Shown here piece by piece: positions 33,651 to 41,916 of a stretch of DNA of 51,656 nucleotides; position 1 is the stretch's first letter; the number at the start of each line of letters is the position of its first letter. The DNA lies in NCBI RefSeq assembly GCF_945957265.1, contig NZ_CAMFKO010000030.1:1-51656 (forward strand), given 5' to 3'. Origin of the DNA: an uncultured Dechloromonas sp. (GTDB lineage Bacteria > Pseudomonadota > Gammaproteobacteria > Burkholderiales > Rhodocyclaceae). Below the pieces are notes generated by a model. It was not told the origin of the DNA. It worked only from the letters and a program-made list of their open reading frames with translations, and searched no databases. The position numbers were made by a program, and so were the translations under genes.

Positions 33651-34763
33651 ATGAACATGCCCAATCGTAAATTCGCGTTTTTGGGAAAGCTCCTGCTGGC
33701 GGCCGTCGTTGCCACCCTGGCCGGCTGCGCCCCGGTCCAGGAGCGCGCCGATGCCGACAAGCCGCGGCTGCTGATCTATCCGCCGCCGCCGGACGAGCCG
33801 CGCTATGCCTACGAGCGGACGATCTACGGCAGCGCCGACGTCACGCCGAGGAAGAACGATGCCGCCCTGAAGCGGGCGTTGACCGGCGAACTGGAGCGTT
33901 CCGAGGGGCTGGTCAAGCCCTATGCGGTTGCCGTGCATCGCGGCCGGATCTTCGTCAGCGATTCGGCTGATCGCTTCGTCAAGGTGTTCGACGTTCCCGA
34001 AGGGCGCTATTTCAAGATCGGCGACGACGACCTCGGGCCGTTGACCAAGCCGCTGGGCATCGATGTCGATAGCCAGGGGAATCTCTATGTCGCCGACGGC
34101 ACGGCCCGGGCCATCATGGTCTATACCCGCGACGGCAAGTTCCTGCGCAAGATCGGCGGTCCCAAGGTGTTCGAGCGCCTTTCCAGCGTCACCGTCGATG
34201 CGCCGGGTCAGCGCGTGTTCGTCACCGACATCGGCGGCGTTTCATCCGACCAGCACAAGGTCCGGGTCTTCGACTCCAATACCGGGGCGCATCTGTTCGA
34301 CCTTGGCAAGCGCGGCATCGGTCCGGGCGAGTTCAATCTGCCGCGCGACGTGGCGATCGGCGTCAACGGCCAGATCTACGTTGTCGATGGCGGCAACTTC
34401 CGGGTCCAGGTGTTCGACCGGACGGGGCGCTATCTCAACAGCTTCGGCTCGGTCGGCAAGCAGATGGGCAATTTTGCGCGACCCAAGGAAATCGCCACCG
34501 ATGCGTCCGGAAACGTCTATGTGGTCGACGCCGCCTTCGGGAATTTCCAGATATTCAACGCCGAGGGCGATTTGCTGATGTTCATCGGCGAGCGTTCGGA
34601 AACCGACGGGCCGGCGCGCTACATGCTGCCGTCGGGGATTTATGTCGATGAAGACGGGCGCGTCTATATGGTCGATCAATGGTTCAAGAAGATCGATGTC
34701 TATCGTCCGCATGCGCTGGGGGCGGATACGGGCTTCCTGGCCAAGCGGGCGCCGGTCAAGTGA
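33651..34763 (+). CDS. NHL-repeat beta-propeller lipoprotein
   Basis: 370 residues. The leader ends in a lipobox (LLLAAVVATLAGC), so it is probably anchored to a membrane. At least five NHL/YVTN-type blades are visible: VKPYAVAVHRGRIFVSDSAD, LTKPLGIDVDSQGNLYVADG, VTVDAPGQRVFVTDIGG, LPRDVAIGVNGQIYVVDGGN and ARPKEIATDASGNVYVVDAA, giving a six-bladed propeller. The N-terminus is Pro-rich (LLIYPPPPDEPRYAYERTIY). It resembles the second NHL lipoprotein at 43867 (the KIYFPPISDEEVPRYVYVG start is equivalent). NHL proteins accompany multiheme filament genes in Geobacter (recalled), where a scaffold or assembly role is supposed. It lies 18 bp after the tetraheme gene. Confidence 0.87.
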   Translation: MNMPNRKFAFLGKLLLAAVVATLAGCAPVQERADADKPRLLIYPPPPDEPRYAYERTIYGSADVTPRKNDAALKRALTGELERSEGLVKPYAVAVHRGRIFVSDSADRFVKVFDVPEGRYFKIGDDDLGPLTKPLGIDVDSQGNLYVADGTARAIMVYTRDGKFLRKIGGPKVFERLSSVTVDAPGQRVFVTDIGGVSSDQHKVRVFDSNTGAHLFDLGKRGIGPGEFNLPRDVAIGVNGQIYVVDGGNFRVQVFDRTGRYLNSFGSVGKQMGNFARPKEIATDASGNVYVVDAAFGNFQIFNAEGDLLMFIGERSETDGPARYMLPSGIYVDEDGRVYMVDQWFKKIDVYRPHALGADTGFLAKRAPVK

Positions 34764-34814
34764 TTTTCCGATGGCGGGCGGGCCGGGCACCTTCCCGCAC
34801 TTGAGAAGCGGAGC

Positions 34815-34840
34815 TTCCCAGGGACGGGAAATTCCTTTTT
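34815..34840 (+). terminator. Probable terminator after the first three-gene unit
   Basis: Stem TTCCC/GGGAA is followed by ATTCCTTTTT, at the start of an unusually AT-rich intergenic stretch (34764-35009) that also carries the next sigma-54 promoter. Confidence 0.45.
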
Positions 34841-34925
34841 CCGAGTGTGGTTTTATTCACGGTTTTTTTTGATATTTGCGAAAAAATATCTGTTAAGTGT
34901 TTGATTTTGTGTGACGGTTTGATTC

Positions 34926-34942
34926 TGGCATGACATGTGCTT
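34926..34942 (+). promoter_or_regulatory. Sigma-54 promoter of the OmcE-like tetraheme gene
   Basis: TGGCATGACATGTGCTT has GG-N10-GC with TGGCATG at -24. It lies 68 bp before the ATG at 35010. The AT-rich 100 bp upstream could hold enhancer-binding-protein and IHF sites. Confidence 0.7.
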
Positions 34943-35009
34943 TGTATTAACCGTCCGGGCCGTTTGGCTCGCATACTTGATCAATTCTTTACGGGTCGGG
35001 AGTCAAACT

Positions 35010-35888
35010 ATGTTCAATCACACTATGGAAAAGCGAAGCCTTTCCGGGCGCGTGGCCAGGCTGTTGGCGGTGGCCGTTCTTGCGCTGGGCGCGGCCGGGG
35101 CGCATGCCGGCATCGCCAATACCAAGCACAACCTTGGCGCCAACAACGCCGCCAACGAAAACTACATGACCACGGGTACGACGGAAATCTGCGTCTTCTG
35201 TCACACGCCGCACGCCTCGAACACCAACGTCAAGGCGCCGTTGTGGAACAAGCCGGTGGCCGCGGGTAGCTCCTACACCACCTACACCACGGCAGTTTCC
35301 GCCACCATCGACGGCTCGGTCGACATGTCCGGCATCTCGCTGGCCTGCCTGTCCTGCCACGACGGCACGCAAGCCATGGATACGATGATCAACAAGCCGG
35401 GTTCGGGCGGTTACGCCGCTGGCGGTTCGGTCATTTCCGGCGGCGTGTGGACGGGTACCCGTCAGGACGGCTCCGGCAAGATGATCAATGCCGCCGACTT
35501 CATCTCGATGCTCGGCACCGACCTGACCAACGATCACCCGGTCGGTATCCAGTACTGCGGCGGCGGTGTCAGCACCGGCGGCGCCTCGACCACGGCCGCT
35601 TCTTCCGGCAGCTGCCGCGACGGCGACTTCAACGCACCGCAGGACGGCCTGATCGGCGGCCATCGCGCCTGGTGGGTCGATACCTCGGTCGGTACCGCCG
35701 GTACCCGTCAGAAGACCGACATGATCCTCTACGCCCGTGCGCCGACGCTGACCGGTGATGCGACCTCCGGCCAGCACCAGCCGTTCGTCGAATGCGCCAG
35801 CTGCCACGATCCCCACTCCGAGAACGCCACCTTCCTGCGCATCCCGAATACTCAGAGCGCGGTCTGCCTGGCATGTCATAACAAGTAA
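35010..35888 (+). CDS. OmcE-like tetraheme cytochrome c, candidate nanowire subunit
   Basis: 292 residues from ATG 35010 (GGGAG ribosome site). Signal peptide LARLLAVAVLALGAAGAHA-like, mature start near GIANTKHNLGANN. Four motifs: CVFCHTPHA (about 69), CLSCHDGT (about 114), CASCHDPH (about 264) and CLACHNK at the very C-terminus. Between hemes 2 and 3 lie LGTDLTNDHPVG and a Gly/Ser/Thr-rich loop with two extra cysteines (YCGGGV, GSCRDGD) that could form a disulfide. Low charge, high Gly/Ser/Thr/Ala content and small size fit an extracellular polymerising cytochrome. The gene has its own sigma-54 promoter and is followed by a prolyl isomerase and a porin. Filament formation is an inference from family resemblance. 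Confidence 0.85.
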   Translation: MFNHTMEKRSLSGRVARLLAVAVLALGAAGAHAGIANTKHNLGANNAANENYMTTGTTEICVFCHTPHASNTNVKAPLWNKPVAAGSSYTTYTTAVSATIDGSVDMSGISLACLSCHDGTQAMDTMINKPGSGGYAAGGSVISGGVWTGTRQDGSGKMINAADFISMLGTDLTNDHPVGIQYCGGGVSTGGASTTAASSGSCRDGDFNAPQDGLIGGHRAWWVDTSVGTAGTRQKTDMILYARAPTLTGDATSGQHQPFVECASCHDPHSENATFLRIPNTQSAVCLACHNK

Positions 35889-35920
35889 GGCCTGCGGTCA
35901 ACCGACAGTGTCCTTTGAAG

Positions 35921-35960
35921 CGGGCCGGCACGCAGTGTGTTCGGCCCGTTTTCCTTTTCT
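35921..35960 (+). terminator. Terminator between the tetraheme and parvulin genes
   Basis: A 7-bp GC-only stem CGGGCCG/CGGCCCG with a 14-nt loop is followed by TTTTCCTTTT. It ends just 2 bases before the GGAG of the next gene, so partial termination would give more tetraheme mRNA than downstream mRNA. Confidence 0.65.
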
Positions 35961-35973
35961 GGAGAATGGTCAA

Positions 35974-37023
35974 GTGAAAACGAAATCCCGAGCCAAGCTT
36001 CGCCTCGCCGTCGCCTTGACGGTGGGACTGGCCGGTTTGCCGGCCGCATGGGCGCAGGCCGCGACGGCACCTGCCGCCGAGTCGGAACAATCCGCGGCAG
36101 TCGCCCGCAAGGAAATGCACGATCGCGTGTTTGCCGTGATCAACGGTCGGGCGATCCCCACGTCGGACTACGAGGCGGCATTTACCACGCTGATTCGCCA
36201 GCGTTTCTATCATGGCCAGATTCCCGAGAACGAGCTGGCCGGCGTGCGCGAGGAGATCAAGAGCAAGCTGGTCCAGCGCGTCGTGCTTCTCGAGGAGGCC
36301 GAGCGCCGCAATATCGCGCCGGACATGGCGCAGATCGACGAGACGCTGGCCGGTTATGAGAAGCGCTATACCAACAGCCCGCAATGGCAGCAGAACCGCG
36401 AAATGGTATTGCCGGAACTGAGAAAGCAGCTCGCCGAGCAAAGCCGGATCGCGCTGCTCGACAAGCAGGTCAGGGATCTCCCGGAGCCGACCGAGGCCGA
36501 GGTCCGCGCTTATTACGACAAGAATCCCGGCTTGTTTACCGAGCCGGAAAAGCTCCGCCTGGCGGTGATCCTGCTCGCCGTGGACCCGTCGTCGCCGGCC
36601 ACCGCCTGGCAGGGCAGCCGCGACGAGGCGCGGGCGATCTACGGCCGCCTGGAGAACGGCGCCGACTTCGAGGAGGCGGCGCGCCTGCATTCCAGCGTCT
36701 ATGCGGAAAAGAGCGGCGACATGGGCTACCTCCATCGCGGCATGCTGCCGGAGAACATCCAGCAGAAGATCGACAAGTTCGAGATCGGCAAGCTCAACGA
36801 GCCGATCGACACGCTGGAGGGCGTGGCGATCTTCCGTCTGCTCGACCGGCTGCCGGCGAAGCAGCGCGATTTTGCCGATGTCTCGGCGCGAGCACGGGAT
36901 TTGCTGGTGCGTGAACGTCAGGACGCAGCCTGGAAGTCGCTGATCGACCGATTGGTGGCCAAGGCCGACGTCAAGTTCATGCATGCTGTCTCGACGGAGC
37001 AGCGTGAAGGTGGAAAGAAGTAA
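35974..37023 (+). CDS. Periplasmic parvulin-type peptidyl-prolyl isomerase (SurA/PpiC family)
   Basis: 349 residues from GTG 35974 with GGAG 9 nt upstream. Signal peptide LRLAVALTVGLAGLPAAWA-like. The N-terminal SurA-like chaperone region is about 45-200 (VFAVINGRAIPTSDYEAAF, LVQRVVLLEEAERRNI). The parvulin domain is about 205-320 (LRLAVILLAVDPSSP, NGADFEEAARLHSS, KSGDMGYLHRGMLPENI, LNEPIDTLEGVAIFRL). It catalyses proline cis-trans isomerisation and probably helps fold the cytochromes or the adjacent beta-barrel. A PPIase is also encoded beside filament cytochromes in Geobacter (recalled). Placed between the OmcE-like gene and the barrel gene. Confidence 0.9.
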   Translation: MKTKSRAKLRLAVALTVGLAGLPAAWAQAATAPAAESEQSAAVARKEMHDRVFAVINGRAIPTSDYEAAFTTLIRQRFYHGQIPENELAGVREEIKSKLVQRVVLLEEAERRNIAPDMAQIDETLAGYEKRYTNSPQWQQNREMVLPELRKQLAEQSRIALLDKQVRDLPEPTEAEVRAYYDKNPGLFTEPEKLRLAVILLAVDPSSPATAWQGSRDEARAIYGRLENGADFEEAARLHSSVYAEKSGDMGYLHRGMLPENIQQKIDKFEIGKLNEPIDTLEGVAIFRLLDRLPAKQRDFADVSARARDLLVRERQDAAWKSLIDRLVAKADVKFMHAVSTEQREGGKK

Positions 37024-37043
37024 TCGACTTGGTTTCATAGAAG

Positions 37044-39440
37044 GTGGGCAAGCACGGCACTCGCGCGCGTATTTCCGGCTCCAGGTACCTGATCGCAGGT
37101 CTGGCGGGCGGCGCATTGTCGGTGTCGTCGTGCGTCCTGGCCGTCGAGTCCGCCGTGCCGGAGGCACTGCCTCCGGTTCGTGAAACGGCGATGGTCGGCG
37201 CCGTCCAGGCGGCGCTGGCCGATATCGTCCAGACGGAGCGGGAAGACGGCTTCCTGCTGCGCCACAGCGATACCCTGCTCGGCACCCTGGTCGGCCAGGA
37301 CAGGCCGGTGCGCGACATGGCGGACGACGGCCTGGCGCTGCGCCCGAGCTCGATGCTCGGCCGGGCGCGCGAGGCCTGGCCGGCCGACGTCGAGCTGCCG
37401 CTGCGCCTGAGCCAGATGATGACGACCCTGCCGCCGGGCCGGCCCGAGCCGCGCTGGATGACCATGCCGGACCAGCCCGGGCAACTTCGCCAGTCCCGGG
37501 AATTGTTCCTGCCCATGCCCGGCGCCGCCGGGGTCGGGCAACCGGCGCCCGCGGGGGCATCCTTCCCGGGGCAGGCGGGGGCGGGTTTTCCGTCGGCCGG
37601 CGCCACGCCGTCGGGTGTCGGCGGCGCGCCATTGGCCCAGTCGACGGCCGCCCCGGGCGGCGCCGAGGCGGCGCAACCCAGTTCGTTCGGCGCATTCGGC
37701 TGGGAGATTCCGCCCATCCGTTGGGGCGGCAGCCTGGGCTACACGCACCAGAGAAGCTCCTCCAACACCGGCTATACCTCCTCGTCGCAAGGGGTGTTCG
37801 CCAACCTGTCGGCCTCCAGCTACCTCTACGCCCCGTGGTTCGCCCGGGTCAGCGCGCGGCTCGGCATCACCACCTCGTCGTCGGAAAGCTCCAGCACCGT
37901 CGGCGGCGTCGCCGAAAGCAACCGCAGCAGCAACCTGGTCGGCGGCGGCGAGGTCAACATGTTCTCGAGCAGCCGCTACCCCTTCCGCGCCTATTTCGAC
38001 CGGACCGACAGCCGCGCCAGCGGCGTCCTGGTGACCAACGACTACGTCAGCAACCGCTTCGGGATGACCCAGAATTTCCGTTCCGAGGACGGGAACAGCG
38101 GCGGCAACCTCATTTTCGACCGCAGCGAGATCAATACCTCGAACGGGAAGCGCGACGAGGTCACGGCGCTGTCGGGGGGGTATTCGACCCAGCTCGGCAT
38201 CGTCCAGAACTCCTTCAATGGGCGTTATTCGCTCGGCGAGCGAAGCGGGACGGGGGATCACGCCCGCCTGATCGGGCTCAATTCATCGCATATCGCCAAT
38301 ATCAGCGACACCCTGAACTGGGGTGCGACGATGAACTATACCGACAGCGACATCCGCACCTCGAGCGGCCTCGGCAACGCCACCTCCACGCACGGGCGCT
38401 ACCTGCAGCTCTATACCTACGGGTCGTGGCTGCCCGATTTCGAAGACCTCGATGACCTGCCGCTGACCCTGAGCGGCGGCCTGCGCTATACCGCGCAGGA
38501 TAGCCAGTTCGGGGGCGAGGGTTTTACCGCCAATACCCTGGGCGGGAATCTCTCCGCCCTGTACCGCTACTCGAACAACCTCTCGTTTTCGCTCAACGGG
38601 GCGATGAACCAGTTGAACCAGTCGCAGGGGGCGAGCCAGACGATTACCCAACTCGGCAGCTCGGTCAACTACACCGGGAATCCTCTCAGTATTGGGAAAT
38701 TTTCTTATAACTGGAACACCGGAGCCAACGCCAACTGGCAAAGCGGGTACGGACCGACGCCGGCCAATTCGGTGACCAGCGGCCAGGCGGGCCACAACCT
38801 GTCGCGGATTTTCACGCTCTCGCCGGGGCAGACGCTGTCGTTCAACGGCTCGCAGTCGATCAATGTCATCAACAGCGCGCTGGTCGGAACGACCCAGTCG
38901 CTGACCCATACGCTGTCGGCGAACCTCGGGATGACCTCGGCCGAGCGCTTCTCGGGCTCGGTCAGCACCATGCTCTCCGACGTGCGGACGACCGGCTACC
39001 TGGAGCAGGGCTATCGCGTGCTGAATGTCGGTTTCTTCGGCCAGGGCCAGCTTTCCCAGATCTCGTCGGCCAACGTCAACCTGATGTTCAACTGGTCGGA
39101 CCAAAGCTTCAAGACCGTTGATTCCTTTGGTATTCCGGTCACCCAGAATGCCCAGCACATGACGCTCAACGGCTCGGCCTCGTACAACCATCTGCGCTTC
39201 GCCGGCGTGCGCGGCCTGCGCTACACGCTGAGCTTCGCGGCCGATACCCGCCTGCGCGACGACCGCCTGTACGGCAACGCCAACGGCGAAATCGACCGGG
39301 CCCGTTTCACCCTGAGCAATCGCCTCGAATACCGCATCGGTCTGCTCGATTTCCGCCTCTCGCTGGTCAACAACGAAGTAGGTGGCAAGAAAAATGCATT
39401 GCTCTTTTTCCAGGTAGCCCGGCAAATCGGTTCCTTCTGA
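37044..39440 (+). CDS. Large outer-membrane beta-barrel (porin-like) protein of the cytochrome cluster
   Basis: 798 residues from a GTG start, 20 bp after the parvulin stop. The N-terminal third (about 1-215) is not barrel: a leader, a segment with LSQMMTTLPPGRPEPRWM and a long Pro/Gly/Ala-rich stretch (GAAGVGQPAPAGASFPGQ). From about residue 222 (IRWGGSLGYTHQRSSSN) the rest is regular amphipathic strands with short turns and aromatic girdles, ending in FFQVARQIGSF with the C-terminal Phe required for outer-membrane assembly. No CxxCH. It is not recognisably MtrB. By position it should be the outer-membrane channel through which the c7 or tetraheme proteins exchange electrons or are exported, as in porin-cytochrome complexes. 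That role is inferred from context. Confidence 0.8.
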   Translation: MGKHGTRARISGSRYLIAGLAGGALSVSSCVLAVESAVPEALPPVRETAMVGAVQAALADIVQTEREDGFLLRHSDTLLGTLVGQDRPVRDMADDGLALRPSSMLGRAREAWPADVELPLRLSQMMTTLPPGRPEPRWMTMPDQPGQLRQSRELFLPMPGAAGVGQPAPAGASFPGQAGAGFPSAGATPSGVGGAPLAQSTAAPGGAEAAQPSSFGAFGWEIPPIRWGGSLGYTHQRSSSNTGYTSSSQGVFANLSASSYLYAPWFARVSARLGITTSSSESSSTVGGVAESNRSSNLVGGGEVNMFSSSRYPFRAYFDRTDSRASGVLVTNDYVSNRFGMTQNFRSEDGNSGGNLIFDRSEINTSNGKRDEVTALSGGYSTQLGIVQNSFNGRYSLGERSGTGDHARLIGLNSSHIANISDTLNWGATMNYTDSDIRTSSGLGNATSTHGRYLQLYTYGSWLPDFEDLDDLPLTLSGGLRYTAQDSQFGGEGFTANTLGGNLSALYRYSNNLSFSLNGAMNQLNQSQGASQTITQLGSSVNYTGNPLSIGKFSYNWNTGANANWQSGYGPTPANSVTSGQAGHNLSRIFTLSPGQTLSFNGSQSINVINSALVGTTQSLTHTLSANLGMTSAERFSGSVSTMLSDVRTTGYLEQGYRVLNVGFFGQGQLSQISSANVNLMFNWSDQSFKTVDSFGIPVTQNAQHMTLNGSASYNHLRFAGVRGLRYTLSFAADTRLRDDRLYGNANGEIDRARFTLSNRLEYRIGLLDFRLSLVNNEVGGKKNALLFFQVARQIGSF

Positions 39441-39493
39441 TTCTGTTGCGCCGGGCAGGCTGATCAGTGCATATAAAACCAAGAGGTCGTTCA

Positions 39494-39910
39494 ATGAAAA
39501 TACTCTCGAAACTGAGGGCAAGTATCGCAGTCGCTGCGGTCCTGATCCTGTCCGCAGTCATGTTCGTGGACATCAACGATGCCCAGGCCGAGTACGGCGA
39601 TGTGGTCATCAACAACTACTCCGACGGCGCCGGCATGCGCCCGGTCGTGTTTCCGCACTGGTTCCACCGGGTGCGCTTCCGCTGCAAGGTGTGCCACGCC
39701 GATCTCGGCTTCAAGTTCCAGGCTGGCGGCAACGAGATCAACATGGTCAAGATCATCGACGGCCAGTTCTGCGGCGCTTGCCATAACGGCGACATCGCCT
39801 GGTCCGTGGAAAACTGCAACCTGTGCCATTCCGGCAAGCCGGGTACGCCGACGCAGGTTCATGAAAGCACCGTTCAGAAACTGGCGCAGCCCTCTGGCGC
39901 GAAGAAGTGA
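39494..39910 (+). CDS. Triheme c7-type cytochrome c (PHWFH subfamily)
   Basis: 138 residues with a signal peptide (LRASIAVAAVLILSAVMFVD). Three motifs CKVCH, CGACH and CNLCH lie in the order VVFPHWFHRVRFRCKVCHAD, KIIDGQFCGACHNG and SVENCNLCHSGKPG. Two His in PHWFH precede heme 1 and can serve as distal ligands, as in c7/c3 proteins. The mature N-terminus YGDVVINNYSDGAGMRPV is nearly repeated in the protein at 42520, so the two are close paralogues. Periplasmic electron carrier by family; located directly after the barrel gene. Confidence 0.88.
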   Translation: MKILSKLRASIAVAAVLILSAVMFVDINDAQAEYGDVVINNYSDGAGMRPVVFPHWFHRVRFRCKVCHADLGFKFQAGGNEINMVKIIDGQFCGACHNGDIAWSVENCNLCHSGKPGTPTQVHESTVQKLAQPSGAKK

Positions 39911-39921
39911 GGGAGACAGCC

Positions 39922-40947
39922 ATGAAAATCTCGAATCGTATTTCCGTCATCGTCGCCGGTCTCGTCCTGGCCCTTCCGGTATTCGCCCAGCAGTCCGGCA
40001 AGGATGTCTACACCAAGGTGTGCTCCACCTGTCACGCCACCGGCCTGGCCGGCGCGCCGCGCCTGGGTAATGGCGGCGACTGGGCGCCGCGTGCGGCCAG
40101 GGGCGTCGCCAGCCTCTATCAAAGCGCGCTGACCGGCACGCCGAAGGGCATGCCGGCCAAGGGCGGGCACATGACCTTGCCGGATGCCGAAGTCAAGGCC
40201 GCGGTGGATTACATGCTGGGTTCGGTCAAGGATGCCGTGAAGGCCGCCAAGGCCGAAGCGGAGCCCAAGAAGGAAGAAGCGAAGAAGGAAGAGCCGAAGA
40301 AAGCCGAAGCCAGGAAGGAAGAGCCGAAGAAGGTCGAAGCCAAGCCGGCTCCGGCCCCGGTCGCGGCGGCCCCCGCAGCGGCCCCCGCGCCGGTCGCCAG
40401 CGTCGCGCCGACCGAGGTCTCGGCGGGCGATATCAACTCCTTCAACCGCCTCCTGAAGCCGGCGAGCAAGCGCAACCTGCCGCCGCCCGAAGACGGCATC
40501 CACGATCCGGCGAACGACGGCACGCATGCGCTACAGCCGCCGCTCACCGCTTTCGGCGCCTTGCCCAAGAGCAATGCCGGCAATCGGGTGAACTGGGTCG
40601 AAGCCATCGGGCAGAAGAAGATCAATCCGCGCTACGACCGGAACGATCCGAAGGCCGAGCCGATCGTCATGGACCTGAACATCGTCCGCGAAGTGAAGGG
40701 CTCGATGCCGGATGTCGTCTATCCGCACAAGCAGCACACCGAGTGGCTGGACTGCTCGAACTGCCATCCGGCCATCTTCGTGCCGCAGAAGGGCGCCAAC
40801 GCGATCAGCATGGCCTCCATCCTGCTCGGCGAGAAGTGCGGCGTCTGCCATGGCAAGGTGGCCTTCCCGGTTTCCGAGTGCCGCAACTGCCATTCGAAGA
40901 AGAAGGACATTGCGAAGGCGCCGGCTCCGGCTGCCGCCGCCAAGTGA
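39922..40947 (+). CDS. Fusion of a c5-type monoheme domain and a c7-type triheme domain through a charged linker
   Basis: 341 residues from ATG 39922 (signal peptide ISVIVAGLVLALPVFA). Domain 1 (about 23-105) is c5-like with CSTCHATGLAGAPRLG, GMPAKGGHMTL and AVDYML. A linker of about 60 residues follows, first Lys/Glu-rich (EPKKEEAKKEEPKKAEARKE), then Ala/Pro/Val-rich (APAPVAAAPAAAPAPVA), probably extended and flexible. Domain 2 (about 170-330) has DGIHDPANDGTHALQPP, then VVYPHKQHTEWLDCSNCH, CGVCHGKVAF and CRNCHSKKK. Total four hemes. The separate c5 (32445) and c7 (41891) proteins show the parents of both halves. The layout suggests a tethered shuttle that links two redox partners across the periplasm. 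Confidence 0.9.
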   Translation: MKISNRISVIVAGLVLALPVFAQQSGKDVYTKVCSTCHATGLAGAPRLGNGGDWAPRAARGVASLYQSALTGTPKGMPAKGGHMTLPDAEVKAAVDYMLGSVKDAVKAAKAEAEPKKEEAKKEEPKKAEARKEEPKKVEAKPAPAPVAAAPAAAPAPVASVAPTEVSAGDINSFNRLLKPASKRNLPPPEDGIHDPANDGTHALQPPLTAFGALPKSNAGNRVNWVEAIGQKKINPRYDRNDPKAEPIVMDLNIVREVKGSMPDVVYPHKQHTEWLDCSNCHPAIFVPQKGANAISMASILLGEKCGVCHGKVAFPVSECRNCHSKKKDIAKAPAPAAAAK

Positions 40948-40957
40948 TTTAACCAGC

Positions 40958-40980
40958 GGGGAGCGCCCGGTGCGCTCCCC
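40958..40980 (+). other. Intercistronic RNA hairpin without T-run
   Basis: GGGGAGCGC/GCGCTCCCC, a perfect 9-bp stem with a 5-base loop, lies between the fusion cytochrome and the helical protein gene, 18 bp before ATG 40999. Probably an mRNA stability or processing element. Confidence 0.6.
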
Positions 40981-40998
40981 CGGCAAAGGAAAAACAGT

Positions 40999-41916
40999 AT
41001 GGATAAATTCGTGCTCAAGGCCGGTCTGCTTGCCGCAGCCCTTTCCGTCGGCCAGGCGGGCCTGGTTCCGGCGGCGCTGGCCCAGGAAAGCGCCGCCACC
41101 CGTCTGTCGGCGGGCAAGGTCGACAAGGACCAGTTGCAGTTCAACCTCGAATCGGTCGGCAAGTTGCTCGAGTCCTCGTCCGCCGCCCGCCAGATCGAGA
41201 GCAGCAAGGCGCCCGAGGCCACGGCGCGCCGCGACAAGGCCCGCGAAATCTACAAGTCGGCCAAGGCGTCGTTCGCCGCCGGTGACCTGGACAAGGCCAA
41301 CGGCCAGCTGGCCGAAGTGCGCGCCGCGTTCTTCGAGGCCGTGCGCCTGGCCGCCCCGGAAGAGGTGACGGCCAAGAAGCTGGAAGCCGACTACCGGGCG
41401 CGCCTCGACAGCGTCAACGCGCTGCTCGGCGCCTACCGCCGCGTGGCCAGCGAGAAGGGAAGCTCCTCGAAGACCGTCGGCGATACCGTGGCGCAGATCG
41501 ACAAGTCGGTCGCCGAGGCGGGGCGCCTGGCGCAAGCCGGCAAGTACAAGGAAGGCCGCGCCGAACTCGACCGCGCCTACCTGGTCGCCAAGGCCGGCAT
41601 CAGCTCGCTGCGCAGCGGCGACACGCTGGTCCGTTCGCTCAACTTCGCCAGCAAGGAAGAGGAATACCACTACGAAATCGACCGCAACGACACGCACCAG
41701 ATGCTGATCAAGGTGCTGGTCGAGGAAAAGCGTGCCGGCAATCCGGCGCTCGACCAGCAGGTCCAGGGGTTTGTCGCCAAGGCGAAGGAACTGCGTTCGG
41801 CTGCCGAATCGGCCGCCGCCAAGCGCGATCACGCACAGGCCGTGAAGTTGCTCGAAGAATCGACCGTCGAATTGGTCAGAGCGATACGGAATGCCGGTAT
41901 CTACATTCCGGGCTGA
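40999..41916 (+). CDS. Cysteine-free helical periplasmic protein of unknown function
   Basis: 305 residues. Signal peptide (MDKFVLKAGLLAAALSVGQA ... ALA). The mature part is almost entirely helical, Ala/Lys/Glu/Arg-rich and free of Cys, with heptad-like stretches (EIYKSAKASFAAGDLDKANG, QIDKSVAEAGRLAQAGKYKE, AESAAAKRDHAQAVKLLEES) that resemble TPR-type helix pairs (A..AGDLDKA..L; A.AGKYKE...LDRA; A.KRDHAQAVKLL). It carries no heme motif. It sits between c7 genes and could scaffold or space them, but no function is established. Its 3' end overlaps the next gene by 26 bp. Confidence 0.75.
   Translation: MDKFVLKAGLLAAALSVGQAGLVPAALAQESAATRLSAGKVDKDQLQFNLESVGKLLESSSAARQIESSKAPEATARRDKAREIYKSAKASFAAGDLDKANGQLAEVRAAFFEAVRLAAPEEVTAKKLEADYRARLDSVNALLGAYRRVASEKGSSSKTVGDTVAQIDKSVAEAGRLAQAGKYKEGRAELDRAYLVAKAGISSLRSGDTLVRSLNFASKEEEYHYEIDRNDTHQMLIKVLVEEKRAGNPALDQQVQGFVAKAKELRSAAESAAAKRDHAQAVKLLEESTVELVRAIRNAGIYIPG

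Noticed and set aside
35629..37695. 688-codon minus-strand frame across the tetraheme and parvulin genes
   Set aside because: It crosses three plus-strand genes and a terminator and has an Arg/Pro-rich nonsense-like product.
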